The notes under the pieces were generated by a model. That model worked only from the letters and a program-made list of their open reading frames with translations, did no database searches and was not told the origin of the DNA. Below, piece after piece: positions 43,101-58,100 of a stretch of 64,000 bases of DNA. Source of the stretch: Nautilus pompilius (Eukaryota; Mollusca; Cephalopoda; Nautilida; Nautilidae). The stretch covers positions 2,930,501 through 2,994,500 of the forward strand of contig JACATO010002451.1 of the NCBI GenBank assembly GCA_018389105.1, written 5' to 3'. A program made the translations under genes and the position numbers. Within the stretch, counting starts at the first letter, position 1. Every line of letters begins with the position of its first letter.

Positions 43101-46100
43101 ACACACACTGTCAAAGATAGACTCACATTGACAGCCAGACATCAGTCAACTAATATATGGTTTAAATTTGGTTTTCCTCCAACATCTGCTCTGCTTTCCA
43201 CCAAAACTATTTTATGCAAGAACAAATTTCTCGCAGTCAATGCTTTCATGCTAAATAATTGAGGTAAAATAGACCTCTATTCAAACTACAATGTTCTTAA
43301 ATAAGAAAATTTTTTTATAAAATCACCATTTATATATTCTTGCTTTGTGAAAAAAACTAAAATCAAAGATAAGATGCAAACCAAAAGTGAAAAATTTTAA
43401 TTAAAAATAAAAATGTGAAGTCGCTCAGGAGGATTAATGCAGATGTCTCTCTAATAAGTCAGTTTTGCTGCTTCTCCATTTTGAAGCTTCAACTTAGGTG
43501 GTCATTCATATTTTCACAAGTGTACAAAATGCAGAGCTAAGGGATGGTGGGCAAATTGTCTCCAGCTCTCAGCTTAGGGGCATCTGACATATGCAAGCAA
43601 CATCTAAAACACTAATAAATTGGTCATTATTTACCATAGTAAGCATTGGTGGTACATCACATCATCAAACAGATTAAGGTGCAAATACCAATTTTTGTGA
43701 ACATCACATAAATCAATGGCACATTTCTATATTAAAATTCTTATGTAATTAAATATACTGAACAAAAATTATAGAGATAGTTCTGTATATGACTATTTAC
43801 AGTCACCCTGGCCATAATAAAAAGTATCATATGATCCTTCAATTCTTTGTCAACCCAAGGCCAGAGTCATATGATAATCCAATCACTTCAAGTCTCTTTT
43901 TTGGTGAAGTGTATCCACAAAAGTCACAATGCTGTTAGGCAATTTCAAATTTGTAAAACAATGATCAAATTGGGTTTAAAATCTGTCAGAAATTTTTTCA
44001 TGATGAAGTTACAAAACATTAAGTATATGGCAATTTTGACAATTTACCAATGAGCAGAAATACCTAGCCACTGCTATGCTACAAACTGGAAATAGACATG
44101 CATTTGGACAGAGGCAGAGAAAGAGACTGAGTCAGTTCACAATAACTGTTACATTTCCTATCTGGTTCAGCATAACCATACTAGATTAGCATGTTCTATC
44201 CAGAACAGATTTCAGCAGTTCTGTGGGAACTGAATTGATCCTTATCCAAGAAGTGAAGCAGCTCCAGTCTGCTAAAGTTCAGCCCAAATGAGTCATAGTC
44301 CACTTGCATCTTGCTCTACAATGATGTGCTGTGGGTGTATGAAACACTGGATGTCTAGCCTATAGCAATTTTTGTATCATCACTTTGCTGATGGTCTTTT
44401 GTTTGGTGGAACCAGGCAAACACAGACGAAAAAGAGGCGTGGTGTTCTGGTCTGGGTGCTGCTGTGACCACAAAAGTGAAATGGTTACCTTTGAATGAAT
44501 TGTTAGAGGTCTGCACTACTGGATGAAATCAGACGTGTCATAATTTTTGTACAAAGTCACAGTAATCAATTCACCTTTGTGGATGTCAGTGCAAGAGATC
44601 ACTGTGTAATAGACATAAACAACATTCAAGTAAAAATACCCAATGTCTTCCATGGCCTGCTCATTCCCACAGCCTAAAGCCCATAAAACATGTCTCTCTG
44701 CAATGTACTTTTTAGGCACAATAAACAGTGATCATAAGGAACATTCCAGAACTGCATTCAAGTTTTAACAGAAGAGCAGAACACAATTCCACAAGACCAA
44801 GTCAAGATGTCTGGTGAACAGTATGAGATGCAGGAGGTAGTGATTATTCGTTGTCACTATGACATTGCTAAATACACTGAACAATGTCTAGATATTGCAC
44901 AAAATGAACTCTCTAAATCAAACTTTATGGTCATTTACAAAATATATGCAAATGTTTTATTCTCAATAAATCTGTACAATTCATATTACAATATCCCTCT
45001 AATGATTTGGTCAGTGAGCATATTTGATCATATGGATGGCCTCTTAGAAAACTAAATTATAATTAATTGTGTAGAGCAGATAAACCTTCGTGCTTCCACA
45101 TTGTTCCCAAAAATAACTGGCTTTACATAACTTGGCTATTTCTAAATAAAAAAAATTCCAGAGCTTTTTTTTTTATTATTTCATACCTTCAATTAATCGC
45201 TGAACATTCTGCGTAGCAACGTACTTTGCTGTTTTACCATCTGTGTTCATTATTGACACGTCTGCTCCATGATTCAACAGCATCATCACAACTTCCTAGA
45301 ATTTAAAGTGAATTGTAATAGATTCATATCTCCTCTAATAATTCAAACAAGAACAGGCATGGAGGATTTGGCAAATTTGCTGCATGTAGGTTTTAAAATT
45401 GATTGCAAATCTATATCCAGATGCTGTCTAATATACCGTATTATTCTCTCAATTTACAGACATGAAGAAAGAATATGGTCTAGTAAAATAAGATGTCTCT
45501 ATTTTATGCCTTCTTGAAGTGTATGCTCAGGAATCCTTAGAAATGTAGCCAGATGTGAATAACCAAAACTAGAAAAATATCTGTTTTTGTTATTGTTTTG
45601 TCTTTTCAAAAAAATCTATTTTTAAAATTTTTACTTAACCGAAAGCTTGATTAAAAGTTTAATATCTAAACAGAAATATTCTTGGACAAGGAAAAAAGTG
45701 TTTTCTAAAAAGGGAATACATTTAGACATTGATTTCTCTCATCAACTCATCCAGCCATACAGAATTAAGGGAATCAGTCTCCAGTCTGGAGAGTTCCCAA
45801 GTGGTAATGATGTCCTTCCTGACCAAGCAGGTTAATGTCTAACTGGAGGCAGGGTAGTCAGAGTAAGTGACCATGAAGTCATAACATCCAGACCATGCCC
45901 ACACACAATGAAAACTGCTAACTAGTCAACATGTTTGTGGAAAATTGTTGGTGGCATAACTAACATATCTGGCATGTTGAACTTTTGAAGCTTTTATCAC
46001 CACCTCTTTCTGTAGAATTATCAATGTTTCAAAACAAAAAAAAAAAAACATTTCCCATCTCCATCCACCGGATTAGGATGGCAAAGAGTACCAAATCTCA

Positions 46101-49100
46101 AATACTGCTAACTTCATCAAGAAAAGAACCTACTAGTATTGATTAGGAAAATAAAGCCTGCATAGACTGGCTTTGCTCAGCAAAGGGAGAAAAGCCACAC
46201 CATTCGTTACATACCATACACAACTGAGACCCAAGGGAGACAGAACCTCAGCCACCAGGTGTGTGCACTACCACTACACTCCAGCTTAATACCAACAGCT
46301 TCTACAGCTTTTCTCAGGAAAACAACATTATTTAACTTAAAATTCAAGACATGCATCTATTATAATCATCATTATTGCTTAACAAACAGAAACCAGAAGA
46401 GAAGTATTTGCAACAGTTGACCATCATGTAGCTTACCTCTCTTCCTGTATGAGCTGCTCGGTGCAGTGGTGTGTCTCCCATATTGTTCTGAGTATTCACA
46501 TCAGCTCCACCCTTAAAATAAATTTTAAAGTGAAACAAAAAAAAAAAAACACCTTACTTTTCAAAAATAAATGAACAAGAAAATCAATTAATCCAAATCC
46601 AAGATTTTTAAAACTATTTCTTTGTCAGGAACAAAGTTTAGAAAACAACAACAAACAGCAGCATCTGGGTAAAAACAGTTTGTTACAGACCCACATTTCT
46701 TGTATACTTTTTGACTGGTCAGCATTATTTCATACACTCACCTACTTAATTATTTACATTAATGTGCAAAGTTTCTTCTAATGAATAATAAATATTTGTT
46801 TTTACTTCAACATGATCTATAGCTATTTGCTGCACTAACCATAATTATTAACTGACTTTGGCACTGAATAGAAATTAGGCATCTATTAATAAACTACAGA
46901 GGCCCAGTAATAAGCAGACTTAATTTAGTCCATAACTGAAAGCTAATTTTTGTAACAACTTACAAATATCGTTATTTTATTTTTCCTTAGAGAATTTCTA
47001 CCTTGCTTATTAAGGCGGCCACAAAATCATCATAGTTGAGTACAGTGATTGTTGATTGGTCAAGCAAGATGGACCAATGTTTGCTGATTGGTCATGCTTC
47101 TTGATTGGCTACTGAGAGAGATGGAGTGCATAGCTTCTCACATGCAAAAGCAGCACAAAAACACAAGATGACAGTTTTCGTATCAATCAATGCAAGAACA
47201 TTTAATTCTATCTTATGCACATCTGATAACTTGTGATTAATACTTTTAATATTCAAATAAAATTATAAAAAGCAGCAACATATCCTCTGGAGTAAAATCC
47301 TCTAGGGATCCAACTCAACTCAACTCTGATAAAACTAAAGGCACACATTATAAAAAGTCAGTAAACTCAGTTTCATATAAAAATATTTGCAAATAATAAG
47401 GAAAATTAAAATTAATTACAAGTGTTGAACTGGAATTCTTGAGGAGGGAAAAAGTGGCTGTGATACCATTTTGCTTTTAAATTTTGTTTGTTTTTTTCTT
47501 TGTAAAGCAGTTAACTTAGGGTTTCTTAGAGACTGGAAATACACACCAAAAGTGTCAATATTTCAAATGGTTGAGCAATGTTTTTTCTAAGGAAAACATT
47601 CTTTTTACAAATATCATTGCATGTGCAACTGATGATGCACACGATGCACAACAATGATTGATTGCCATCATGATTTATATCACATTTTAAAAATGCAGTA
47701 TCCAGTATCTTTTTCATTCATTGTGTTGTCCATTGCCAATATTTGGTTGCTAAGAACTTTAGTAAACAACTGCACAAATCATTACAGACTGTCACATAAA
47801 TGCTATAAGATCAAATCTAACCCATTGAATGACCGATTGTTTTGTCAAGTGCCATCAAAATGAAGAGGTATTTGAACATCTTCTTTTACACAAAGGAGTT
47901 AGACAGCTCTCAAAAGGTCTGATGATTCTATGAACTCTATGATTCTGTTATAGACTTCCTTCATTCAAATGATAAGAAATTATGTACTAGAGTTGAGATG
48001 CTGTAACATGGTGTAGCATATCTATTAGATATGCTCATATGTTCAGAAAAGGGAGATTAATGTCAAGTTTCAAGGAAGCAAAATGAATCTCATCAGGGCA
48101 AAAGGAATTAACCTGGACTGTCACCAAATTAACAAAATTAACTTTATTTAAGAACCTTGGCCATCAAGAACTTCACCAGTTTCCAAGTTTGCAGCAACTG
48201 GACCAAGGTAAACTTTTTGATACTGATTTAGAAATTTATTGTACTCATCTTCATGCACTTAAGGAATAGCTGATGACAAGATTCAAGAATCTGAGCAAAT
48301 TTCCAGTACCCAACTGGATAATTAAGCCATCTTTGTCTGATGTGCAAAGCATGCCAAACTATGCAAGAGGAATTAACCAAAATGACTTCAAAATTAGGGC
48401 ATGGTTCAAATAAACAGGTTTGAAACATTTTGGATCAACATATAAACTTCATACCCTCAGCTTTGGCAAGCAGTTACATTGTTAATTATATCATTTTTCA
48501 CATCATACATGGTGTAAAATAACTTCAATCTGTAGTGTAGCTGTTAATTAAACAAAGAAATTGTCTTAAAATAAGTGAGAGAAGCAATCTGACTTCATTT
48601 GTCAAGCATAGAGCCTGATATCAATAAACTAACTGAACCCCATCAAACTCAGGGGCCCAACAAAATCAAAAAATTTTTAAATTGTAACTAGGTTGTAATG
48701 GTTACATTTTTTCCAAACCAGTTAACCACCAGGCATTAACCAAAACGAACCAGTTAACCAGAAGAAAGGGTAATTCCTAAAATTTATTTCTGATTTGACA
48801 TGTAGCGACTACATATTATGTAATGTTGAATATACAATAAAGATACTCACTTCTCCTTTTAATTACTTCGATTTAAACTAAACTTTTATTAGTTTACAAC
48901 AAAAATTGTATTATATTCTAACCTTTCACTGATCGGAAAATTTCTATCATACTACCAGTTTCCTGTTAAGTGGACGAATTACCAGATCCAACGTAAATTT
49001 GCATTGAAAAATAAATGTAACAAATACAAGCTCAGTAAACAACAATAAAGAGAAACATTTAAGATTTTAATTAGTTTTTCTAAGTGATGTATGTGCCCAG

Positions 49101-52100
49101 ACTAGATTTCGTTTGAAACAAATAAATAGCGAAGGGAGACAACTTAGTGAATATTATATAGCAAATATTCTAAAAAAATATATATTAGCAAACATAAAAG
49201 TTGTCAAAGTTTTGAAAATGAAAATAAGTCACACTGCTTAGATTATATTTTGACCTGAAATTTATTATAATTTTGATTTAAAAATAGCAGTTCACTGAAA
49301 AACTCTGGATCTAAATTAGACCGACCGAAGTTTGGTGATTGTAAGACCTGCAGTGCTAAAGATCTGCTCATTTGAGACTGTTGTTTCTGCTTTGGTGGCA
49401 ATGTTTTTGAAGGTTGCTTTATGTACCTTCCACCACTTTAGCAGATCAGGTACCCTTACAAAGTGATTGCTTATATGCAATCAATTCAGCTTCAGTATTA
49501 TGACTACAGACCTTATTTGCATCACCAGAAAGGTAATCAGTGACTCTACTTTACTTTTTTTTTTGGTAACAGGCACTTCAGCTTCCTTCTGTGCTGGTCT
49601 GACTTGTGCCATGAGGCTTTGTATGCACCCCCTTACTGTGGCCCATTTACTTTCAAGAAGAAATCATAGAGATTTATATCTCAGATTGTTGCCATCATCA
49701 GCAAGGAAACAAGACCATTTTCATTAGGAATGCCAGTTTCATCAATTGGCATCGGTTTGACCAGCCCATTACACGCAGCCGCCTTAAACTTGCCTATTGA
49801 AGCAGAGTCGCCTTCTAAAGAACACAAATCTTCCTGAATGAGGTTTGCGACTTAAACAATGAACTTTCTCTGGCTAACAATTCTGTTGCTTCTGCCAGAT
49901 GTTGAAGCACAGGAACTAAATCCTCCATCACCAGTCACTGTCTTCGATGTCTACCGACTGACTCTCTGATAACTTGGTTATTCCATCATCAAATAAAAGT
50001 GTATAGCTCTAGTAGCTGACTTAACATAAGATAGGTGCAGGTTGGTACATCTGGGATCAGTTTTTTACACTTGACACCCTGTGCCCTTTTCAGTGCCTCT
50101 GTGGCTAAAACCAAGTGGTTAAAATGGGTGACAAGCCTCTATACTGCAACTGCTCTTCTAATTGCACCCAACTTTAACCCATCAGATATAGCTAATTTTA
50201 GATTGTGGGAAAAACAACTAGTACTCATAATATTCAGCTCTCTGGCAGCCAGCTTCATGTTGGTGGCATTGTCATTCACAATGGCCATGATACTGGAGAG
50301 GTGAAACCCATCACCAAGGTTTTTAGTTATCTTTGAAATATTTGTTCTCGAATGTTGGTCCTCCATAGTATATGTAGCACAAAGGTAGTTCTTCATTTCC
50401 CACCAACTACTTGGATAATGGATAGTTAGGTTTAAATACGTAATATTATTAACAATTGTCCAAATATCTGCAGTTAGAGAAATGCTGGCATCGGCGATCA
50501 TTATTTTAAGATTGCTCGATGTCACCATACATTAAACCAATCTGTTTCACTACAGTGGCACAACTAAGGATGGTGTAGTTTGTATTTAGAGCTGCAACAA
50601 AGTTTCTAAATTCCTCATCGTTCACAATGTTGATAGGTCTCAAATTCATCGCACACATCAGGGTTAATTTTCATGTTATGGAATCTGCTCTCATTGGTGA
50701 AAAGTTTTGAGAGACAAAGTGTGTTATTCTTGTTTGAGATGGTGTAGTTGACATGGGTATTGTGTCAGTTAGCGAGAGAGATTTGTGAATATTTTTCACA
50801 TGGTTTCTCATTGCTGAAGTACCACCAGAGTAGACCAGGACCATGGCACACGATGTGCAGTTAGTCTTTTTTTCGACATTTTGTTAAATTAAAATAATCC
50901 TAAATCAAACTTCTTTTGATGTCATTTCTTTGGGGTATTTTCTCCTCGAGGTAAAATATAACAGGTTACAAATCTGAAAGAGGGTAGACAAATAGCAGGT
51001 ATCAGAGAATTTCCTTAATATTTTAAGGGAACTCACGTGCACAAGGTACCAAATAATCAGATCGATGACTTAGATAATTCACATAATAGATTTATTCACT
51101 AAATAGATTATGGAATATTTGCTAGTAATGATCAAAATAAGCACATGGCTTTAGTGTCAAGTAAACAAATCTGATGTCATGTTAACGGATTCAGCTACAA
51201 AATAACATCTATGCATGAAAATACAAGTCTAGATTGATACATGGTATCAGAAAAAGGCTTTGTATTTCTTACTTGAATGGAGATGTGTAATCTGCAGGGA
51301 AAACGAAAACTTCAAAGAGGAAAAGCAAATGGCAAAGAAATGAGGCAAATATCGATAGCTAAGAACACAGTGTGTTAAGAGCGAGGAAGAACTGGTTTAG
51401 AGTCACAAGCAGGTCGGTATATACCAATGTTAACTTACAGTTAGAGCCACCTTCTCAGTTATCTAATTCAATCATTTTCCGGTCGTACTGTGCACTAAAA
51501 GTTTGGTGTTTGTGAAATATGATAGTGACATCTTAGTATGGTTAACTAGTTTTTAAAAACTCAAACCAGGAGAAAAAATCCAAACCATAACCAAATAACC
51601 ATTGCAACCCTAATTGTAGCCATAACTTTTTGACATGTTTTACTGCCATACCATTTTAAATACAGTGAACATAATTATTCATTTTTTTCAAGATGGCTGA
51701 TTTAACCAATCTGTTTTCTTAAACTTTAGAAGATTCAAAATAATAATTAAAATTAACATACTAACCTCAAAATTGTGTCAAATATCCCTTGGCATGTATA
51801 CTATTTAACTTATTTTGTAGTGATTCATACTTCTTTTTTTTTCATATTTAAGAGAAAAAAGTTCCTGTGTGTAAAATTGCTATTCATTGTTTATCAGCCA
51901 TATTTATATTTTTCGATGACTCATGCAAAAATTTTTCTATTTGATGGTTAGATCTGATGATTGGGAAGGCCAAGTAATACATTTAATTTTATCTTAATAG
52001 CCTGTAGTCATATTAATCACTAAGATTCAGTGTAATATTCACAAAGGGAGCATTACCAGATATAATTATTTGATTAAAAAAGGTTTTGATGCCAAAAAGG

Positions 52101-55100
52101 GTTGGGAACCACCACTATAGACCAACCATGCTGACAATCAATCACATGATCTGTACTTGGGGAAACATGTAGTGTACAGTGACTAACAAGAACAGATAGT
52201 AATGTTTGGATGAAGTTAAAAAATTATCATTCAAATTTTAAGCTTATTAACCTGACAAAATAAATTAAAACTTATTTTTTTTATTTATCTTAAAAATTAT
52301 ATGAATACTTTTCAGAAAGTTTACTGATTTACTTGCGTGTTCTAACACTGGTGATTTTCAAGTACAAGTACACTGGCATGTAGTCAATAAAAACAATGAA
52401 CATCCACACAAACTGTGTCAGACTAGAAGCCATCAGGGTACTTTCGTATTGGTGGGTAAGTGTTTCTTTCTTTGTTTCATAAAGCAATAAAACTGACAAT
52501 GAGGTGTTGACAAATAGTTTTGTTAGCAATGATGTTGTTACTAACATATCCTTGTTAAGTAACAACTCTCTAATTTAGTAGCAGGAGCAGCAGCTTATAT
52601 AGTAAATCTATACTCTACCTTGCTAGTGCATGAAATTCATTTCTGTTAATGTTACTGATACTTTAAATAAACTCATGAAAAGAAATTCCAGGTCAAAATG
52701 ATAAATAGCTAACAAAAAGGCAGACCATTAACCATTTGATTCACCTATATTTTCTATCCAGTTCTGTGTTGTCATTTTCCCCAGCACAGATCACGTGAGC
52801 AGTTCTGAGGTCACACATCAAGGCGGCTGTCTTCAGCCCGCCCGCCATCACATCGCTTCTTTGAATCTACATGATTTATTTTCCCACTTTTCAAAAGACT
52901 TTTGACTTTATACACACAGTGCAGTATCAATTTTTCAACTAGTGCACAGCAACTATGTTCCTCTCTTGTGCAGAAAGGGTTAAATAGAGAACATTTATAT
53001 CGACAGTGTTTGAATCAGCTTAAAAAATATCACAAAAATTTATTCTCTCAAAAAACTTTGGAAAAAAAGGGGGGAATTGTTGTGCACAAATAAAAAAAAA
53101 TCTCCCCCCCTCTCTCTCTCCCCAACAAACATTTGAAAAACACGGACATTTCAGGACTAGTTATTGATTTCTATATAACATGATATTCTCAAGTGAGTTT
53201 CTTTTTGGTGGTAACAGAAATGGAAATCCTATGCAATATCTTATACAGGTTTGAATCGACAGAGTTTGTAACTTAGATAATGATGGACTTAAATTTGTAT
53301 TGCTATGTTTCAGAAAGGTTACTCTTTCCATTTTCAGGCATATTTTTAGTATCCATTGATGATACTATTTGTATATATGTCACTGGTGAGATAAACCAGG
53401 AACCTCATGATTGTAAATCCAGTGGAATTTACGCTCACCAATTGGTTTCTCCTGGAATCTTGGCTTGTTAGCACATAGGTGAGTTAACCGTATAGGACTG
53501 AGTTCTATACTTGGTCTGCTGATAGATTGGATGACCAAAGCCATGTATGTTGCTTCTTTAATCTGTCAAACTCTCCAGTGGGGTAATTGTCAATGGTTGA
53601 AGTAACTTAGTCAGTAACATACTGGAATCACAACCAAAAGGTTTCTGGTTTGAATCCTACCAGTGACATGTATTAATAGTGTCATCAATAGCTACTACAA
53701 ATACACTTGAAGACAACAAAAAAATAAACCTTCCAAAACATTGTAATAAAAATTGCAATGATAGAGGTGATAGAACATGTATCTTCTTCCACAATCATTT
53801 TCTACAACTGTAGGCATAGTTGATAAGTATGTGTAATGTCATGGTTACCACTAACAAGTGTTACCATTCTCAAGCCCTGTGGAATCTGGCACTTCTGGCT
53901 TTAGCAAGAAATGGAAAGTTCTGCTTGACTGTAGGAAATCCAGTGAGGACCAGCACAGAACAGCAAAAAGAAACCGAGCCAAGTCAGTCTCCTCTAATGG
54001 CAATGAACTTGAGCCCTCAGCCACAGCAGACAGGTAACACTTATGTAATTTGTCTTTAACACTTTTGCTGACTCTTTGTGAACCAAAGATCATGAAGCTT
54101 GAATTCAAAGACTAAAAACAAACAAAAATCTGTGGGTCATGTATTAATTTGAAAACTCATCATCAAAAGAACTCCTTTTAGGTCTTATATTCAAATATAT
54201 CAGTGGCATTTAAAAACAAAAAGCAAACCAACCTCCAACAACAACTGAACTACATCCTTGTGCCCAAAGTAAGTGGAAAGATGAAGAGGTGACCAGCCTT
54301 TGTTTGCACGACTTGTACCTGTAAAAAAAAATATTCATGGATGGTCAAAACAAAGAAATGTAAAATATTTCCATTCATATATTTGCCCCAGTTCCACGTG
54401 TAACCTGGTAAATGTAACAGAGATGCCAATATTAGGAGCATATAACTCTGCCTCTACAAAACAGATAGATAATAAGCAATCACAATGTGAAAGCATGTGA
54501 ATTTCTGCAGTAATGGGGTGTGCACAAAAGGGTTAGGTCTTTCCTTCTCAGATATCCACAAACTTTCATACTATGATCATACATTAGCTACCTTTAAGGT
54601 ATATGTGTAGCTATACATGCACTGATTTATAACACAGCTATATGCTTTAACTACCACTTTTGTATGGCTCAAAATTTAATTTTCTTTCTGACAATTTTAC
54701 AGTTTAACAGAACAGTCAGGTAAAATTCAGAACAGTTGGCATCTGTAGTGTAATGAACAGAGTTTGTTATTGTTTTTATACACAAGCTTTTACTACAGTA
54801 TGTACCCATATCTTACATGTAAATATTGGACATAGAAAGAGTGTCCATCAAGAGTTTGCATTAGGGAAGTTGTGTTTAGCAGACATCCAAAAAATAGGTA
54901 TTCTAATGAATTTTGTTTATTTTGAATTATAAATTTCTTTCCCCACTGTTTATCCTTCACACGGATAATAAACAGAAAAATTGCACAAATAACTGGTAAC
55001 ATCAAAGTGAGCCACATAACATTAAATATTAAAATATAGCAGCAGCAAACTATACCAATAATTCTTTTTTTAAATAGAAAAACAGAAATGCTGTGCAATG

Positions 55101-58100
55101 CATAATAAAGGACATAAAAATAAGGAAAAAACTGTTTGCTCAAAATTATTTTAACTAGCTATTTAAAAAAATGTCTATATAAGAAATGCCCTGCAATTTT
55201 TTTATGGATTTTGATATTGCTTTTTTACTTGTTTTAGAAGCAGATTCTAGGAAACTGTTTCCCTTTTCTTTAAGAACTGGCCAAAATCAGTTAAATACCT
55301 CGACAGTTGACATCCAGTTCAATCTCACCAGCTCGTTTCTGTTGAAGCAATTCCTCCACTATCCTCACATGCCCATTCCGTGAAGCATACAGCAGCTTCT
55401 TTTCTGCCGTTAAAGAATCAAATTCCTCTTCATTCTCCATCATTATCAACTCTTTAAAAAAAAATAAAAGATGAGAATTACAAATGTTGCCTCATCTGTT
55501 CACATCAAACAACTGTTTTTATTACCTAAGTTAGAAGTGTTCCGCATTTTATTTCATATCATATTAAACTTTTCTTTCTTCTTTTTTTACAAATTACTTC
55601 GAGACTTCAGAGACTGCATCTCATTTTTAAAATCTTCTCTCAAAATAGAAGAATGATCACCAGAATGCATTGACACACCATCCACATATATATGTACAAG
55701 TATTGGGAATCTAAATTTTATGAAAATCTCCCAAAATTAATGATACTGGTAAGTTATTAAGGAAGAAACTGTTCTCATTATAGATTACATTTACTTATTG
55801 AGAGATTAATAAATTTGAAAAATCATAGTTTAACATAACATCAGAATATGTCAGTTAGGATGGCAGCATGTTTTCTTTTCATTTTTTTAAGGTTAGTGAA
55901 CTGTCTTAAGTTAATTAATGTGTGGTGTGTATGAAATACCAAAAACAAAATTCTATCCACTAATAACTCAGACAACACTTCCCACAATCTGACAGTATGA
56001 AGAACCTGACTAAGTAAGAGGCATTTGATAAAATCAGTAGAATTTGTGTTGCAGATGCTAAAGGGCTTTTGTCTATATTTAGTATTATGGTTTGGCTCTC
56101 ACAGCAACATAATGTGGGAATGTTTTCTTATATAATCAGCAGACAAACTGGTTTCTGATTCTATTATACTATAGTTTAAACTAAACATACAAGGATCACC
56201 ATAGACCTAGCAGAAAACAAACTCATAAGAAATACCCAAAGAATCCTTTATCATATTACGAATTAAGGTAAACAGGCCACCAGTACATTCAGATAGAATG
56301 CTACCTTTTCTCTCTTTTCTGGGAATGTCTTGGCTGCCATCTAAAAATAAGCTGTAGAAACAATCAATATCATTTTGCTGAGTTCTTTACAGATTTTAAC
56401 TTACTGTAACACTACAATCATTACATTCTAGGTTTTGCCATTAAGCAAGCCCACAGGGTATTTATACATAACCAACACTTTTCCAACAATGCACTGCATG
56501 ACCACCATCTTGAATGATGCGTAAGTCTCAAAAGAGTTTAATGCTCATGAAGAACTACTTTATGATGCCAGCTGCTGCTATGGCCACGTGATGTGCTAAA
56601 CCTTAACTGAAGGCAAAATGTCACCAAACTTACGTTGCTTTCCTCAGAGCATGTCTGCTATAATAGCCTTACTCAAATACTCTGCCTTCTTGACAACCAA
56701 ATTTCTTTTGTTTTTTTAAGCAGGAGATATTCTTAAAAATAATTAAACTTCAGTTATTGCATTTTTATTCCTCTAAAGAAAAGTTTACACTGAATGTACC
56801 TGAAATTACAGCAAAAAGAAATTTTATAAATAAAATGAATAAGGACATCACTTAAGCAAAGACAGAGAGAATAACTAAGCATATGTCATTAGGCCTAAGA
56901 AAGTTAATTTTCTACTTCCAGAAACCCAGGAGACCCTTATTTTAGGTGCTAGATGGGAAACTTAAAAAAAAAGAAAATTATTTTTCAATTTTAGCTTTTT
57001 AATAATTTCTATAAAAGTTATACCTATAATTATAGATGCTTTTGCTGATTAAAGGTATTTAAATGATTATTACATGAATTCATACATAAGGGTAAAAATA
57101 CAATACAAATGGCAGATACAAAAAATGTGTCCTTTTGTTATATGTAAAAAAAAAAAATTTTTTTTGAAAGGAGGGTTAACTTCTCAACATTAGATCTAAA
57201 TGGCCAAATCTATTTTTTATCTTATTCATTTTAAATCCTTACCAAATAGCTGCATTTTATTCCTACTCTTTTTTAAGCTATGCACATTTTAAAATAAAAA
57301 AATTACATATCTACAAATTTGTTTGGTCCCCACCAAACATTTTTGTTTGTTTGTTTACCCTTTCTTGTTAACATCTTCAATTATTGCTCAATAGTACAAG
57401 TGAAACTTTGTTTGTTTTAGCCTAAACTGACATGTTTATCTCTTCAAGTTGTTTTAGAAACCCATTTAACAAGCAGTATCCAGTGTTTTAAAAGCATCTG
57501 CTTTAAGCAAGAGTTGTTCAGAGGATAACTACAACCAAACTACTGCATACATCTGCATACATTCTAATCAAAATTGTTCACCTGATAACAGAAAATAATG
57601 ACCCCAAGAAAGGAAGGCCAGCAGTTGAGACTAGCTAGCTCTCAGTCTATCAAAACACATTTCTACTTAAATACTGCTCATTTCAGGTTTTTTCATTACA
57701 CCTGAAACTATATCCTGAAGGAGGTACTTTCATAAATGATAGTGGGTTTTTGTCTTCTTTTGTGACCTCCTTGTAAAACAACAGAGTTAAGGAACACAGA
57801 ACAGCAATAATCAGCCATCATCATAACAATGTCCAAAAAATACACCCAAGATAGACAAAATTGTAGAGGCAGCACTGTTTCCAACACTGCTGAATGCTTT
57901 TTTTTTTTTTTAATTAAATCAGCAATCCAGTTTCTATGGTTAAATCATCATCTCTTGCTCTTCAGAGAACCACAACGGTAATACTCTGAAACATCAGAGG
58001 GAATAATCAAGCAGGTAGAAATCAGCCATAGAAGCTTGTGCTTGGTCCTGTGATTAACACATACAATAAGATAGTTGTAGATCACAGGTTGAGAATAGCT

